Assembly: GCA_002310135.1 (NCBI GenBank)
Contig: DBYK01000003.1
Coordinates: 186,001 to 250,000 of the forward strand
Reading direction: 5' to 3'
From: Caryophanales bacterium UBA1188
GTDB lineage: Bacteria; Bacillota_I; Bacilli_A; Izemoplasmatales; UBA1188
Length of the DNA stretch: 64,000 bases
Position 1 is the stretch's first letter. Each line of letters opens with the position of its first letter. Position numbers and translations under genes: made by a program. This document shows, one piece after another, positions 44,387 through 53,177 of the stretch. A model generated the notes under the pieces. That model ran no database searches. It was not told the DNA's origin and saw only the letters and a list, made by a program, of their open reading frames with translations.

Positions 44387-44392
44387 ATTATA
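44387..44392 (-). promoter_or_regulatory. -10 box of pyk
   Basis: TATAAT on the minus strand about 30 bases upstream of the pyk ATG. The -35 match is poor. Confidence 0.5.
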
Positions 44393-44429
44393 ACATACAT
44401 TTTTGAAATTTATTTCATAAATGTAGCAC

Positions 44430-45167
44430 TTATTTATTATTTAATATTATCACAAGAGAATTGAGAAGAGTGAGTAAAAATATACCAAGAATTAAAGATA
44501 TACTCCCATAAAAAGGTACAAGTGTATTATCAATGCCAAATGGAAACACATAATTAAAAATCTTAAGGAGTACTTTGTTGTCTTGATAATCAGAATTTAT
44601 TATGAAAGATATGAAATATAAAATAAAGACAAATATGCTTGATAAATATGTATTAAATAGTGTCAAAAAAAGTGATGATAATAAGCTGTAGTATACACCA
44701 TACAAATAGAGTCTTATAAAAGGCTTGATGAAAGATATATACATCTTCCCATATGGCACAATTATAAGCATCATATAAAAGAATGCTTCAAGAATTAATA
44801 GTTCTATAAAATAGAATATAAAAATGGATATATATTTAGTTATATAGAAGTCTTCTTTTGTTTTTGAATTCTTAATAAAAAGTTCTGAATAACTGGCATA
44901 ATCTTTATTGAAGAACGAGATATTAATAAAAATAATGAAGGCTATATATATTATTTTTAAAAAGAAAAAATAATTGGTTGTATAATATGTAAAATATTCA
45001 TTTCTTGAGGCATCTAGTAGATGAAAACTATTAAGAATAGAACTAGAGATTATTGCGTAAATTAGGCAAGTAATGTTTATTAAGATTATTACAACCACAT
45101 TCCTTAATGATAAGAGATAGAAAAGGTGGGTTTTAACGTACTTTAGATAATACTTCAAGTAATCCAT
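44430..45167 (-). CDS. Putative ABC transporter permease (unassigned)
   Basis: 245 residues with about six hydrophobic spans (near 25-45, 65-85, 108-135, 143-165, 172-188 and 220-240), rich in Tyr, Phe and Ile. No signal peptide. Its 5' end overlaps the preceding ATPase gene by 35 bases, which makes it the likely membrane partner of that ATPase. The layout resembles small ABC-2-type exporter permeases, but no diagnostic motif is visible. Last gene of a four-gene operon with two extracytoplasmic proteins. Confidence 0.75.
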   Translation of the reverse strand: MDYLKYYLKYVKTHLFYLLSLRNVVVIILINITCLIYAIISSSILNSFHLLDASRNEYFTYYTTNYFFFLKIIYIAFIIFINISFFNKDYASYSELFIKNSKTKEDFYITKYISIFIFYFIELLILEAFFYMMLIIVPYGKMYISFIKPFIRLYLYGVYYSLLSSLFLTLFNTYLSSIFVFILYFISFIINSDYQDNKVLLKIFNYVFPFGIDNTLVPFYGSISLILGIFLLTLLNSLVIILNNK

Positions 45168-45738
45168 CTTTTAAAACTAACACATTAAAATACCTCTTAT
45201 CAAATTCTTCTTTTTCATGTGAAACTACAATAACCATTCTATCATCGCTTACTAACATACTCAAAAATTTCTTTCTCGATAATTCATCAAGCCCTGATAA
45301 TGGTTCGTCAAATAATAGGATCTCAGATGGGGTTAAAAGGCTTTTAATAATATTGACTTTTTGTCTTTCTCCCTTAGACATAGATCCAAGAATACTATTC
45401 TTCTTTTTTTGCATATTAAATTCACTTAAATAATAATCACATTTTTTGTCAAAATCTACTACATCATCACTTAGAGTCGAGAAAGTTTTAATGAAGTTAT
45501 ATGAGCTCATAAAATGAGGAAGTGCGCCTCCATCAGGCGAATATGAAATCCTTCCTTCTATCTCTATATATCCTTCATATTTAATCTGATTTAAAATAGC
45601 TTTAAATAGAGTTGATTTACCAATTCCATTTTCTCCTACAATTAAGTACTTTTTTGAGTCCTTAAATTCAAAACTAACTCCTTTAAGTATTTCATCTTTT
45701 TTAAATGATTTTCTTACGTTAGTTATACTTATATACAT
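45133..45738 (-). CDS. ABC transporter ATP-binding protein
   Basis: 201 residues, a minimal ATPase domain: Walker A GENGIGKST (about 35-43), signature SMSKGERQKVNI (a variant of LSGGQ), Walker B ILLFDEPLSGLD and switch His in VVSHEKEEF. The size and the variant signature are typical of exporter ATPases such as those of the CcmA/drug or bacteriocin-immunity type. It overlaps the upstream membrane-anchored gene by 20 bases and the permease gene by 35. Confidence 0.9.
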   Translation of the reverse strand: MYISITNVRKSFKKDEILKGVSFEFKDSKKYLIVGENGIGKSTLFKAILNQIKYEGYIEIEGRISYSPDGGALPHFMSSYNFIKTFSTLSDDVVDFDKKCDYYLSEFNMQKKKNSILGSMSKGERQKVNIIKSLLTPSEILLFDEPLSGLDELSRKKFLSMLVSDDRMVIVVSHEKEEFDKRYFNVLVLKDGLLEVLSKVR

Positions 45739-46666
45739 ATTTTTCTATACCGTTTGAATTAAGAATACTTTTACTTGATGAAAATAGAAAATCATCTTGA
45801 ATACTATTATAAGTAACTTCACCTATTTTATATGTGAAATAAAGAGGGAACCTATTCAAATACTTTATTCCATTAATATATTTTAATGGTATAAATATAT
45901 CTTTTATTTCTTCTTTTCTTATGACTAGATTCATATCACCGTTTCTTATTAAACTATCTATATAACTATAAGAGCTATCTCTCTCTTTTAAATTACATCT
46001 TGAATCTATTAACCCGAATTCAAAGGACATATAATCTAGTCCATAATACTTATTCTTTATTTCTATTTTGTTTAATGTGACATCATCATTCGTATTATTA
46101 TATAGAGATAAATTAATTCCAACTATTGTCTCAAGATAATCAACTTCATTCATCACTGCGTTAAGCTTCATAATTATTAAATCATTGTAATTAATTATTC
46201 CAGTATTAAAAAATAAAGATAAGTTTCCTATCTTAAAAGATAACCTTTCTCCATTTTTATAATTAATATTAAAAAGTCCATCGCTTAAAAAAATAGGTTC
46301 ATTATAATCATCGTATGAAGAAAGAGACAAACTAAATATAAACTCATAATAATCTTGATTATTATATTTAATTTTTGAACCCATTTCTACACTCTCAAGA
46401 TAACTGATTAGTGTGTAATTCATATTAGATATAGATGTTGATTCTATCTCTTCATAATTTGAAATAAATGTATTGTTTCTTCCAATATATAGTGGGATAT
46501 CTAGGCAATCATCTTTAGATGTGAAAACCATATTATATTCATGTTTAACAGATAATATTGGCACATCATCATATTTAGAAGATGCTAAATATATGAATAT
46601 AAATGCCGTAATTAAAGATAAGATAATTAAAATAACTATAAATTTTTGACCGTGATTTCTAATCAT
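45719..46666 (-). CDS. Membrane-anchored extracytoplasmic protein, unknown
   Basis: 315 residues; not recognised. A single N-terminal span (about 9-29) anchors a large outside domain that is rich in Tyr, Asn and Asp and alternates in a beta-like pattern (YYEFIFSLSLSSYDDYNEP, INYKNGERLSFKIGNLSLFF). It overlaps the upstream secreted gene by 4 bases and the ATPase gene by 20, so all four are one operon. A role as extracellular partner of the exporter is inferred from position only. Confidence 0.7.
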   Translation of the reverse strand: MIRNHGQKFIVILIILSLITAFIFIYLASSKYDDVPILSVKHEYNMVFTSKDDCLDIPLYIGRNNTFISNYEEIESTSISNMNYTLISYLESVEMGSKIKYNNQDYYEFIFSLSLSSYDDYNEPIFLSDGLFNINYKNGERLSFKIGNLSLFFNTGIINYNDLIIMKLNAVMNEVDYLETIVGINLSLYNNTNDDVTLNKIEIKNKYYGLDYMSFEFGLIDSRCNLKERDSSYSYIDSLIRNGDMNLVIRKEEIKDIFIPLKYINGIKYLNRFPLYFTYKIGEVTYNSIQDDFLFSSSKSILNSNGIEKYVYKYN

Positions 46667-47343
46667 CTTTCATACTCCATTAATGATTGATCTATTATAG
46701 TCATATCTATAGAATAATATTCCGTTGTGATAATGCAGTATTCAAAACCGCCTGATTTAGTTGTGATAAATAAAAAATATTTTTTCGCAACCCCTTGATA
46801 GAGATATCCTTTTCCTTGAACTTTAATAAACAACTCAGAATTTGGGGCAATTATTATTTTCACAGTATCAGTTTTAGTTGTTTTATTCTTGCTTGTTTCT
46901 TTATATTCAAATTCTAATTTACTTTCAAGACCAAATTTGAATTTGCTTATCTTTTTTTGTTCTTTGGTGTAGTCTAGCCCAACCTCAAGATTCCCTTTTA
47001 CTGATCTTTGTATTTGCAATTCTTCGCTTTCTTCATATTTAAAAGTATGAGTAATTTCTTTTAGTCCACTATTTTTAACATGATATAAAGTTTCAGAAAT
47101 AAATGTAAATGGCTCTTTCTTATATGAATAAAATACATTCCACCCAAACATTTTTCCTTTTGAAAGTTTATTCATATATGAAGATTCAATTAAATAACTC
47201 CAGGAATCGAGCATAACTATTCCTTCGTTTTCAAATATAATTGATTCATATGTTGTATATGATTCAGCATATACACTATTTAAAGAAGTGCTTATAATAA
47301 AAAGAAAAGCACAAAAAAACATGACTAGTATTATTTTTCTCAT
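46663..47343 (-). CDS. Secreted protein with pore-former-like central segment, unknown
   Basis: 226 residues with a clear signal peptide (basic MRK, hydrophobic core, probable cleavage after VYA at about 26). The mature part is beta-rich. Around residues 120-185 an alternating polar Ser/Thr/Lys-rich stretch (LEFEYKETSKNKTTKTDTVK) is followed by IIIAPNSELFIKVQGKGYLY. That order recalls the insertion loop and following strand of aerolysin/ETX-MTX2 pore-formers, but the resemblance is by eye only. First gene of an operon with an anchored protein and an ABC exporter. Confidence 0.7.
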   Translation of the reverse strand: MRKIILVMFFCAFLFIISTSLNSVYAESYTTYESIIFENEGIVMLDSWSYLIESSYMNKLSKGKMFGWNVFYSYKKEPFTFISETLYHVKNSGLKEITHTFKYEESEELQIQRSVKGNLEVGLDYTKEQKKISKFKFGLESKLEFEYKETSKNKTTKTDTVKIIIAPNSELFIKVQGKGYLYQGVAKKYFLFITTKSGGFEYCIITTEYYSIDMTIIDQSLMEYER

Positions 47344-47395
47344 TTTCTCACCTCAAAAAAATAATACTTATGTCATGCTTATATTTTTAATATAA

Positions 47396-48541
47396 TTAAT
47401 ATTTTCTTTTTACATTTTTATAATATACTTCTTTTATTATTCCACCGCCATAGCATTCTTCATCTTCTCCATAAAGGACCAATATTTGGCCTGGAGTAAC
47501 GCTTTTAACGTGATTATACATCACTCTAGCCTCGTTATTATCTAAGAATTCTATGTGGATTTTTTCATCTTGTGCTCTATATCTAAATTTGCCAAAAATA
47601 TCTTTTGATTTAGGCATATTGATGATGTTTATATCTTCTATGATGCAGCAATCGCTATAGAGGAGTTCGTTGTCTTTTCCTTGCCCTACAATTAGTTCAT
47701 TCTTCTCAAGATCCTTTCCAACCACAAACCAAGGAAGATTTGTCTTATTATCCTTAAGGCCTCCTATTCCTATACCTTTTCTCTGGCCTATTGTATAACT
47801 CATAAGACCATAGTGTTTACCTATAACTTTATTATCTAATGTGACAATATTTCCTTCTTGATTTGGGAGATAATTAGATAAGAACTTAGAGAAGTTCCTC
47901 TCACCTATAAAACAGATTCCAGTTGAATCTTTTTTATTTGCGGTAACGAAATTCATTTCTTTCGCTATTTCTCTCACTTCTTTTTTTGTCATATTCCCAA
48001 GAGGAAATATAGCATTATCTAATTCACTTCTTTTAGTCATTGAAAGGAAATAGGACTGATCCTTATTCTTATCAACACCTTTATAAAGATGCGTTACTCC
48101 ATCAATAACTCTAGTTATTGCGAAATGACCCATTGCGATTTTTTGGGCTCCTTTTTTCATAGCTTCTATCTTAAATGAATCAAATTTGATATATCTATTG
48201 CACATGACATCTGGATTAGGAGTTCTTCCTTTTTTATATTCATTTAAGAAATATTCAAAAACATTATCCCAATATTCTTTTACAAAATCCACTCTATGAA
48301 ATTTTATATTTAGTTGATTAGCAACGCTTAAGGCATCCATATAATCTTTTTCTTGTGGACAAACATCTAATAAATCATTTGGGTTTCCCAATATATCGTT
48401 ATTTAAAAGGGAATCCCAATTTCTCATGAACATTCCTTCAACATCATATCCCATATCTAAAAGGAGTTTACAACATACACTAGAGTCAACTCCACCTGAA
48501 AGCCCTACAATTACCTTAGTTTTTTTATTATCTTCTAACAT
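47396..48541 (-). CDS. mnmA: tRNA-specific 2-thiouridylase MnmA
   Basis: 381 residues. PP-loop VGLSGGVDSSV at the N-terminus, GMFMRNWDS, then the catalytic Cys in NPDVMCNRYIKF and the second in STGICFIGERNF. FLSNYLPNQEGNIV and a C-terminal beta domain complete the enzyme. It thiolates U34 of Glu, Gln and Lys tRNAs. It overlaps nadE by 14 bases. A separate cysteine desulfurase is not in this window. Confidence 0.96.
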   Translation of the reverse strand: MLEDNKKTKVIVGLSGGVDSSVCCKLLLDMGYDVEGMFMRNWDSLLNNDILGNPNDLLDVCPQEKDYMDALSVANQLNIKFHRVDFVKEYWDNVFEYFLNEYKKGRTPNPDVMCNRYIKFDSFKIEAMKKGAQKIAMGHFAITRVIDGVTHLYKGVDKNKDQSYFLSMTKRSELDNAIFPLGNMTKKEVREIAKEMNFVTANKKDSTGICFIGERNFSKFLSNYLPNQEGNIVTLDNKVIGKHYGLMSYTIGQRKGIGIGGLKDNKTNLPWFVVGKDLEKNELIVGQGKDNELLYSDCCIIEDINIINMPKSKDIFGKFRYRAQDEKIHIEFLDNNEARVMYNHVKSVTPGQILVLYGEDEECYGGGIIKEVYYKNVKRKY

Positions 48542-50345
48542 CTGAAACCATTAAGAAGCCATCAAATGGATCTAGTGATATATCAAGTACCTTCGCTCCA
48601 TCTGGGCATATATTTCTTTTATATCCTTGACTACAAAATCTTTTAAAGAATTTTTCAACTTGAGCTTTCGAAAAAGCATAATCAAGCTTAAATGAATCCA
48701 TTAGAAGAGATATAATCTCTTCTTTTGTGTTACCACATTTGATGAACCTATATAGAATGAAATCTATATGTTCATATTTGCCTAGTTCAACTTCGGTTAA
48801 TTGACCAACATTAAGTTCTGCGGAAACAGGAGTATCGACAATATCTAGTAATACTTCTTTTAAGTCTTCATTTGAAGTGTTATTAGCATATATCTTAACT
48901 AATGACCTAAGCATAGTTTTAGGTAGTGTTGAATTAGGGTTATACATACTCATAGAATCACCATTGTATGTTGAATAGCCCATAGCTATTTCTGATAAGT
49001 CTGATGTACCTATTACAATTCCATTATATTTATTCGCAAGTTCCATAAGCGTTTGTGTCCTAACCCTAACTTGAGCGTTTTCATAAGTGACATCTTTTTC
49101 TTTGTGATTAATATCTTGAAGTAACTCATCAACCTGAGAACTTATATCGATAGATAGAGCTTTTAAACCTAGAGCTTCAACTAATCTTTTTTGATTATTT
49201 TTAGTTCTGTTAGTTGAATTCTCATATGGCAAAAATACTGGCAAAATAAACTCATCTATATTTTTATTCAATATCTTAGATACTTGAACTAAAGCGAGCA
49301 AAGACATAGTTGAATCAAGCCCACCAGAAACACCTAAAACTACTCTTTTTGAGTTTATATGATTAATTCTTTTAATAATTCCATAAGCTTGAATATTTAA
49401 TACTTTATTAAGCGCTTTTACATCATCTTCTTTTAGATAAAAGGGATGGGGGTTAACCCCATAATCCTCCTTAAAAGATGATAAATTAAATTCAACTGTT
49501 TTAAAGTTTAAAAGCTTTATTATAGAAGAATTACTATTTCTCTTCACATGATTAAGTTCGGCTAAATCTATGATAGTTGTGAGCACTTTATTTGAAGAAG
49601 TGAAATCATTATCTTTCTTCACAATTTCACCATTGAATGAATGAATTAGATTAGAAGATATTAAAGAGCTTGTAGTAGAATCGCTATTAGAACCCCCTAC
49701 ATATAAAATAGCTGATTTAAATCTTCTAGATTCATTTATTAATGAATTTTCTCTTATATCTTCTTTTCCTAAAGTTTCAAAAGAAGCACAAGGCATGAAT
49801 ATAGTGTTTACTCCATTATAATAATGGGTAAGTATAGAAAGAGGAGAATATAGGCTATCTTCTTCTGCAATTCCAAATCTAAAATTATATTTTGAATTAT
49901 TGAGTTTAAAAAGAAGTCTTCCGAATGGAACTTTTTTAGAATTAAATAATACCTTTTCATTATTAATATCATCACTAAACCATCTTTTCTCATTTAATGA
50001 TAAATTTGATTTAGGAACTATACCTAATATCTCATTTTCTTTTATACAATATGTGACATTAAAAAGATTTGAATCTTTTTTAAAGATTCCGCCAAGAAGT
50101 ATAATACCACTAAATGGATTTGATTTTAAAAGTCTCAATATTTGATTATTATTTTCATCTAATAATTCTTGGTGATTGAATAAATCTTTAGCATTTGAAG
50201 ATGTGAGACATAATTCAGAAAAACAAGCTATATCACTTTTTAAATTACTCAATATATCAAGAATGTTATCCATATTTAATTTTGGATTCGCAACTTCTTC
50301 TTTAATAGATATTAAACTGACTCTTAAAAAACTATCTTTCATCAT
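48528..50345 (-). CDS. nadE: NAD+ synthetase with nitrilase-like domain (glutaminase Cys missing)
   Basis: 605 residues. The N-terminal nitrilase-like domain (about 1-270) keeps the catalytic Glu (CFSEL, about 44) and Lys (VPKSNL, about 112). Where the family has the nucleophile in ICED, the sequence reads IAEED (159-163), with no Cys. The synthetase domain has GVSGGLDSTMSLL, GTSDLSEIAMGYSTYNGD and the C-terminal RFCSQGYKRNICPDG. It should amidate nicotinate adenine dinucleotide, probably with free ammonia. It overlaps nadD by 4 bases, so two NAD steps are coupled. Confidence 0.92.
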   Translation of the reverse strand: MMKDSFLRVSLISIKEEVANPKLNMDNILDILSNLKSDIACFSELCLTSSNAKDLFNHQELLDENNNQILRLLKSNPFSGIILLGGIFKKDSNLFNVTYCIKENEILGIVPKSNLSLNEKRWFSDDINNEKVLFNSKKVPFGRLLFKLNNSKYNFRFGIAEEDSLYSPLSILTHYYNGVNTIFMPCASFETLGKEDIRENSLINESRRFKSAILYVGGSNSDSTTSSLISSNLIHSFNGEIVKKDNDFTSSNKVLTTIIDLAELNHVKRNSNSSIIKLLNFKTVEFNLSSFKEDYGVNPHPFYLKEDDVKALNKVLNIQAYGIIKRINHINSKRVVLGVSGGLDSTMSLLALVQVSKILNKNIDEFILPVFLPYENSTNRTKNNQKRLVEALGLKALSIDISSQVDELLQDINHKEKDVTYENAQVRVRTQTLMELANKYNGIVIGTSDLSEIAMGYSTYNGDSMSMYNPNSTLPKTMLRSLVKIYANNTSNEDLKEVLLDIVDTPVSAELNVGQLTEVELGKYEHIDFILYRFIKCGNTKEEIISLLMDSFKLDYAFSKAQVEKFFKRFCSQGYKRNICPDGAKVLDISLDPFDGFLMVSDVRR

Positions 50346-50902
50346 AATACCTCATACAATTTGTTTTCTTTTATATATTCATAAACTTCTTTTGTGAGAA
50401 GATTCTTATCTTTTGTCTTTCTAAATTTAGATGATGATATATCCATATCAAATCCTTTAAGTAAGATGAAATTATCTTTATATTTGGATAAAACTTCATC
50501 ATTCTTTATATATGATTCATCATCTAAATTACCCCGAGAAATAACTAAAAATTTGCATTCTTTAACTAAGGCTGGGTAGTTAATCCAAGTATCTAATGTT
50601 CTTAGGTTATCGGAACCCATTAAAAACATAGATTCTTCATTTAGTGATTTTAAATATGCATGAGTTCCTTTGTAGTTTAGATCATCAATTTCATCTCTTG
50701 AAACTAAAGCATTAGTTCCCTTAACTAAAAGTTTCAGCATATTATACCTATGTTCATTGGACTCAAGTCCATTTTTGGTATATAAAGTTGAAACTGGAAG
50801 ATAGATGAAAGAATCAGCTTTAATTCTTTCCATCACATATTTATAGATTTCTTTATGTGCGATTGTAGGGGGATTAAACGCACCACCAAATATTATTTTC
50901 AT
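50342..50902 (-). CDS. nadD: Nicotinate-nucleotide adenylyltransferase
   Basis: 186 residues from the ATG at 50902, which has AGGAAA upstream; the longer frame to 50926 lacks a site. GGAFNPPTIAHKEI is the nucleotidyltransferase (T/H)xGH motif region, FLMGSDNLRTLDTW the substrate loop, and DISSSKFR the ISSTxIR-like motif. It adenylates nicotinate mononucleotide to deamido-NAD, which NadE next door converts to NAD. No HD-domain fusion. Confidence 0.94.
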   Translation of the reverse strand: MKIIFGGAFNPPTIAHKEIYKYVMERIKADSFIYLPVSTLYTKNGLESNEHRYNMLKLLVKGTNALVSRDEIDDLNYKGTHAYLKSLNEESMFLMGSDNLRTLDTWINYPALVKECKFLVISRGNLDDESYIKNDEVLSKYKDNFILLKGFDMDISSSKFRKTKDKNLLTKEVYEYIKENKLYEVL

Positions 50903-50939
50903 ATATTTCCTAAAATAATTATACAATAAAATTAAATAA

Positions 50940-50967
50940 AAAGAGAAATCTATTCGGATTTCTCTTT
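50940..50967 (-). terminator. Terminator of the XRE-family gene
   Basis: An 11-bp perfect stem, AAAGAGAAATC / GATTTCTCTTT with loop TATTCG, overlaps the end of the gene and is followed on the minus strand by T-rich sequence. Confidence 0.85.
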
Positions 50968-51627
50968 ATTAAATTCATTTATTTCATTTCTCTTCTTTCT
51001 TCTTTCTAGTCTTTTCATTATAGAACTAGACTGTTTTAAAGAAGTGTTATAAAGCGAACCTTTTCTTAACCCTCTAATTAGAATAATAATCACCTGAATT
51101 GGAATTCCCACAACAAATAATAGGTAGGTATTCCCAAAAAATTGAATATAAAGCGCTGCGATAAAAGTCCAAACTAATAAAGAAATAGATAGATAAATGA
51201 AGCGTTTTTTCCAAAGTATGGAATAAATATATGATACAAGACAAAAAAATGGAACTGCCCAAATAAAGGCTCTCCAAAAAGCATTTTGACCACGAAGAAT
51301 AGACCATACAAAAAGAACAGTAGCAATCAACCATACAACAGCTAGAGTTAAAAAATAAATAGTCCACTTACTTGTATTTTTGGCTTCTTCAACTATTTCA
51401 ACTTTCAATGAATCCACAGGTTTTTTAATTAAATCATCTAAAGTCATTCCATAAAAATCAGCAATTTCAACTAATGTTTCTATGTTTGGAATAGACATAC
51501 CAGTCTCCCATTTTGATACTGATTTATCAGAATATTTGATAATCTCCGCAAATTCTGCCTGGGTTAAATTTTTACTTTTTCTAAGTCTTACTAAGTTATC
51601 ACTTAGTATTTCATACATATTATACAT
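50950..51627 (-). CDS. XRE-family regulator with membrane domain
   Basis: 225 residues. An N-terminal helix-turn-helix (about 5-65; NLTQAEFAEIIKYSDKSVSKWE) is followed by a linker and four to five hydrophobic spans (about 88-108, 116-135, 140-160 and 163-188). The basic C-terminal tail is cytoplasmic. HTH plus membrane segments suggests a membrane-tethered repressor that senses an envelope signal; the target is unknown but may be itself. The ATG at 51627 starts seven bases after a -10 box, with no ribosome site. An inverted repeat sits just upstream. Confidence 0.85.
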   Translation of the reverse strand: MYNMYEILSDNLVRLRKSKNLTQAEFAEIIKYSDKSVSKWETGMSIPNIETLVEIADFYGMTLDDLIKKPVDSLKVEIVEEAKNTSKWTIYFLTLAVVWLIATVLFVWSILRGQNAFWRAFIWAVPFFCLVSYIYSILWKKRFIYLSISLLVWTFIAALYIQFFGNTYLLFVVGIPIQVIIILIRGLRKGSLYNTSLKQSSSIMKRLERRKKRNEINEFNKEKSE

Positions 51628-51633
51628 ATGTTA

Positions 51634-51661
51634 ATTATAACATAACATTCATAAAGAATGT
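51634..51661 (-). promoter_or_regulatory. Promoter/operator of the XRE gene (leaderless type)
   Basis: TATAAT on the minus strand (51634-51639) ends seven bases before the ATG, so the message would begin at the start codon. An inverted repeat ACATTC-N5-GAATGT (51645-51661) lies in the spacer region, where the regulator could bind. Confidence 0.5.
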
Positions 51662-51675
51662 ACAAACAATAAAAA

Positions 51676-51699
51676 AATAAGTCCATAAATGGACTTATT
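51676..51699 (-). terminator. Terminator of the SPFH-NfeD operon
   Basis: Stem AATAAGTCC / GGACTTATT with a 6-base loop, followed on the minus strand by a run of T. Confidence 0.85.
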
Positions 51700-51712
51700 A
51701 ATTTAATGATAA

Positions 51713-52660
51713 TTATTTGTTTTTAACAGATTCACTAATAGCACTTGCTACACTAACGAAGTCTTGAAGATTTGATGGAACGATCAATTTAGTTGCTTGT
51801 CCATTAGCCACTTTTTCAATAGCTTCAAATGATTTAATCTTTAATACTTCTTCCGTTGGTTTAGCGGCTTTTAGTAATTCTAAACCTTTAGCTTCAGCTT
51901 CTCTTCTTGCGATGATAGCACTTGCATCACCCTCAGCAACTTTAATTCTTGCTTCTTTTTCAGCTTCTGCTCTTAAAATTTGAGCTTCTTTTTCAGCTTC
52001 TGCTCTTAAAATTTGAGCTTCTTTTTCACCTTGAGCTTTTAAGATTTGACTTTGTCTTTCACCTTCAGCTAATAGAATCTTTTCTCTCTTTTCTCTTTCA
52101 GCTCTCATTTGGCGTTCCATAGCGTCTCTTATGTCTTTTGGTGGAAGAATGTTTTTAACTTCAACACGATTTACTTTGATTCCCCATGGGTCAGTAGCTT
52201 CATCAAGAATTGCTCTCATCTTTGTGTTGATGATATCTCTTGAAGTTAGTGTTTCATCTAAATCTAACTCACCGATGATATTTCTTAGAGTTGTAGATGA
52301 TAAGTTTTCAATTGCGCTTATTGGATTCACTACACCATATGCATAAAGTTTAGGGTCAGTTATTTGGAAAAATACAACTGTATCTATTTGCATTGTAACG
52401 TTATCTTTGGTGATAACTGGTTGTGGATCAAAGTCACGAATTTGTTCTTTCATAACTACTCTTAATGTTACAACATTAATGAATGGGAATATGAAGTGAA
52501 TTCCTGGATCAAGAATATTGCGGAATTTTCCTAATCTTTCAACAACAAATTTTTCTGTTTGTTTAACTACTTTGATGCTTGATGCGAGCAAAATTACTAG
52601 TAAAGCAATAGCAACAACTACTAAAACTACAAATTCTCCCGCTAAAATAATTGGTTTCAT
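51713..52660 (-). CDS. SPFH/stomatin-like (slipin) membrane protein
   Basis: 315 residues. One N-terminal span (about 8-28) leads into the SPFH domain (VVKQTEKFVVERLGKF, DPGIHFIFPF, TRDIINTKMR). A long helical arm rich in Glu/Ala (about 180-260) follows, in which an 11-residue unit EKEAQILRAEA is repeated, and a hydrophobic C-terminal stretch ends the protein. The family forms large membrane-associated cages that organise microdomains. The adjacent NfeD-family gene (one base upstream) is its usual partner. Start preceded by GAGGAGG. Confidence 0.93.
   Translation of the reverse strand: MKPIILAGEFVVLVVVAIALLVILLASSIKVVKQTEKFVVERLGKFRNILDPGIHFIFPFINVVTLRVVMKEQIRDFDPQPVITKDNVTMQIDTVVFFQITDPKLYAYGVVNPISAIENLSSTTLRNIIGELDLDETLTSRDIINTKMRAILDEATDPWGIKVNRVEVKNILPPKDIRDAMERQMRAEREKREKILLAEGERQSQILKAQGEKEAQILRAEAEKEAQILRAEAEKEARIKVAEGDASAIIARREAEAKGLELLKAAKPTEEVLKIKSFEAIEKVANGQATKLIVPSNLQDFVSVASAISESVKNK
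51951..52049. repeat. 33-bp tandem repeat inside the SPFH gene
   Basis: Two identical 33-base units (51951-51983 and 51984-52016) and a third diverged unit encode the 11-residue helical repeat. Perfect identity of the first two implies recent duplication or slippage. Confidence 0.85.
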
Positions 52661-53104
52661 TTATTTATTTTCCTCCTCAATTTTTTTAACAACTAAAGTA
52701 TTCCCTTCAACTTTTTCTATAGAGACAAGGGAATCTATATCTATAAATTCTTTGTCTTCATCACTTAGTTCAGCAGTCCAAACAAGCCCTCTAATTTTAA
52801 CAGTTCCAGGGTTGTATTTTTCTATTTTAGTTTGAACAACTCCAACTTTGCCGATTAGTGAATCAACATTAGTTTGTGTTTCTTTATCATTTTTAGATAG
52901 TACTGGTCTTAGAAGCACAATTGTTAATACTGAAACTACTATAAAAGCCAAAACTTGAAGCCAAATCAAAGCATCTCCAAAAATGAACGCTAGTATTAAA
53001 GCAGCTAGGCTTCCTGCAGCAAACCATAAAGAAACTAAAGCAGGTACAATAATTTCAACACTTAATGTTATCACGAATAGTGCTAACCAAATATAAATCA
53101 TCAT
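52661..53104 (-). CDS. nfeD: NfeD-family membrane protein
   Basis: 147 residues. Two to three N-terminal hydrophobic spans (about 3-70) are followed by a soluble OB-fold domain with VDSLIGKVGVVQTKIE and VKIRGLVWTAELSDED, the NfeD C-terminal signature. This is the short form without the ClpP-like protease. It partners the SPFH protein encoded one base downstream, probably shaping a membrane microdomain. AGGAG precedes the double ATG. Confidence 0.92.
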   Translation of the reverse strand: MMIYIWLALFVITLSVEIIVPALVSLWFAAGSLAALILAFIFGDALIWLQVLAFIVVSVLTIVLLRPVLSKNDKETQTNVDSLIGKVGVVQTKIEKYNPGTVKIRGLVWTAELSDEDKEFIDIDSLVSIEKVEGNTLVVKKIEEENK

Positions 53105-53177
53105 AGTTTTCTCCTCCCTATAATATTATACACTAATAATTGACTTTCAATAAAAAGTTAATTATTCAAGCATTATT

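Noticed and set aside
46663..47343. Firm call as an aerolysin-family toxin
   Set aside because: The resemblance is a pattern of alternating residues over about 60 positions; no full-domain match can be shown by eye, so it is kept only as a hypothesis.
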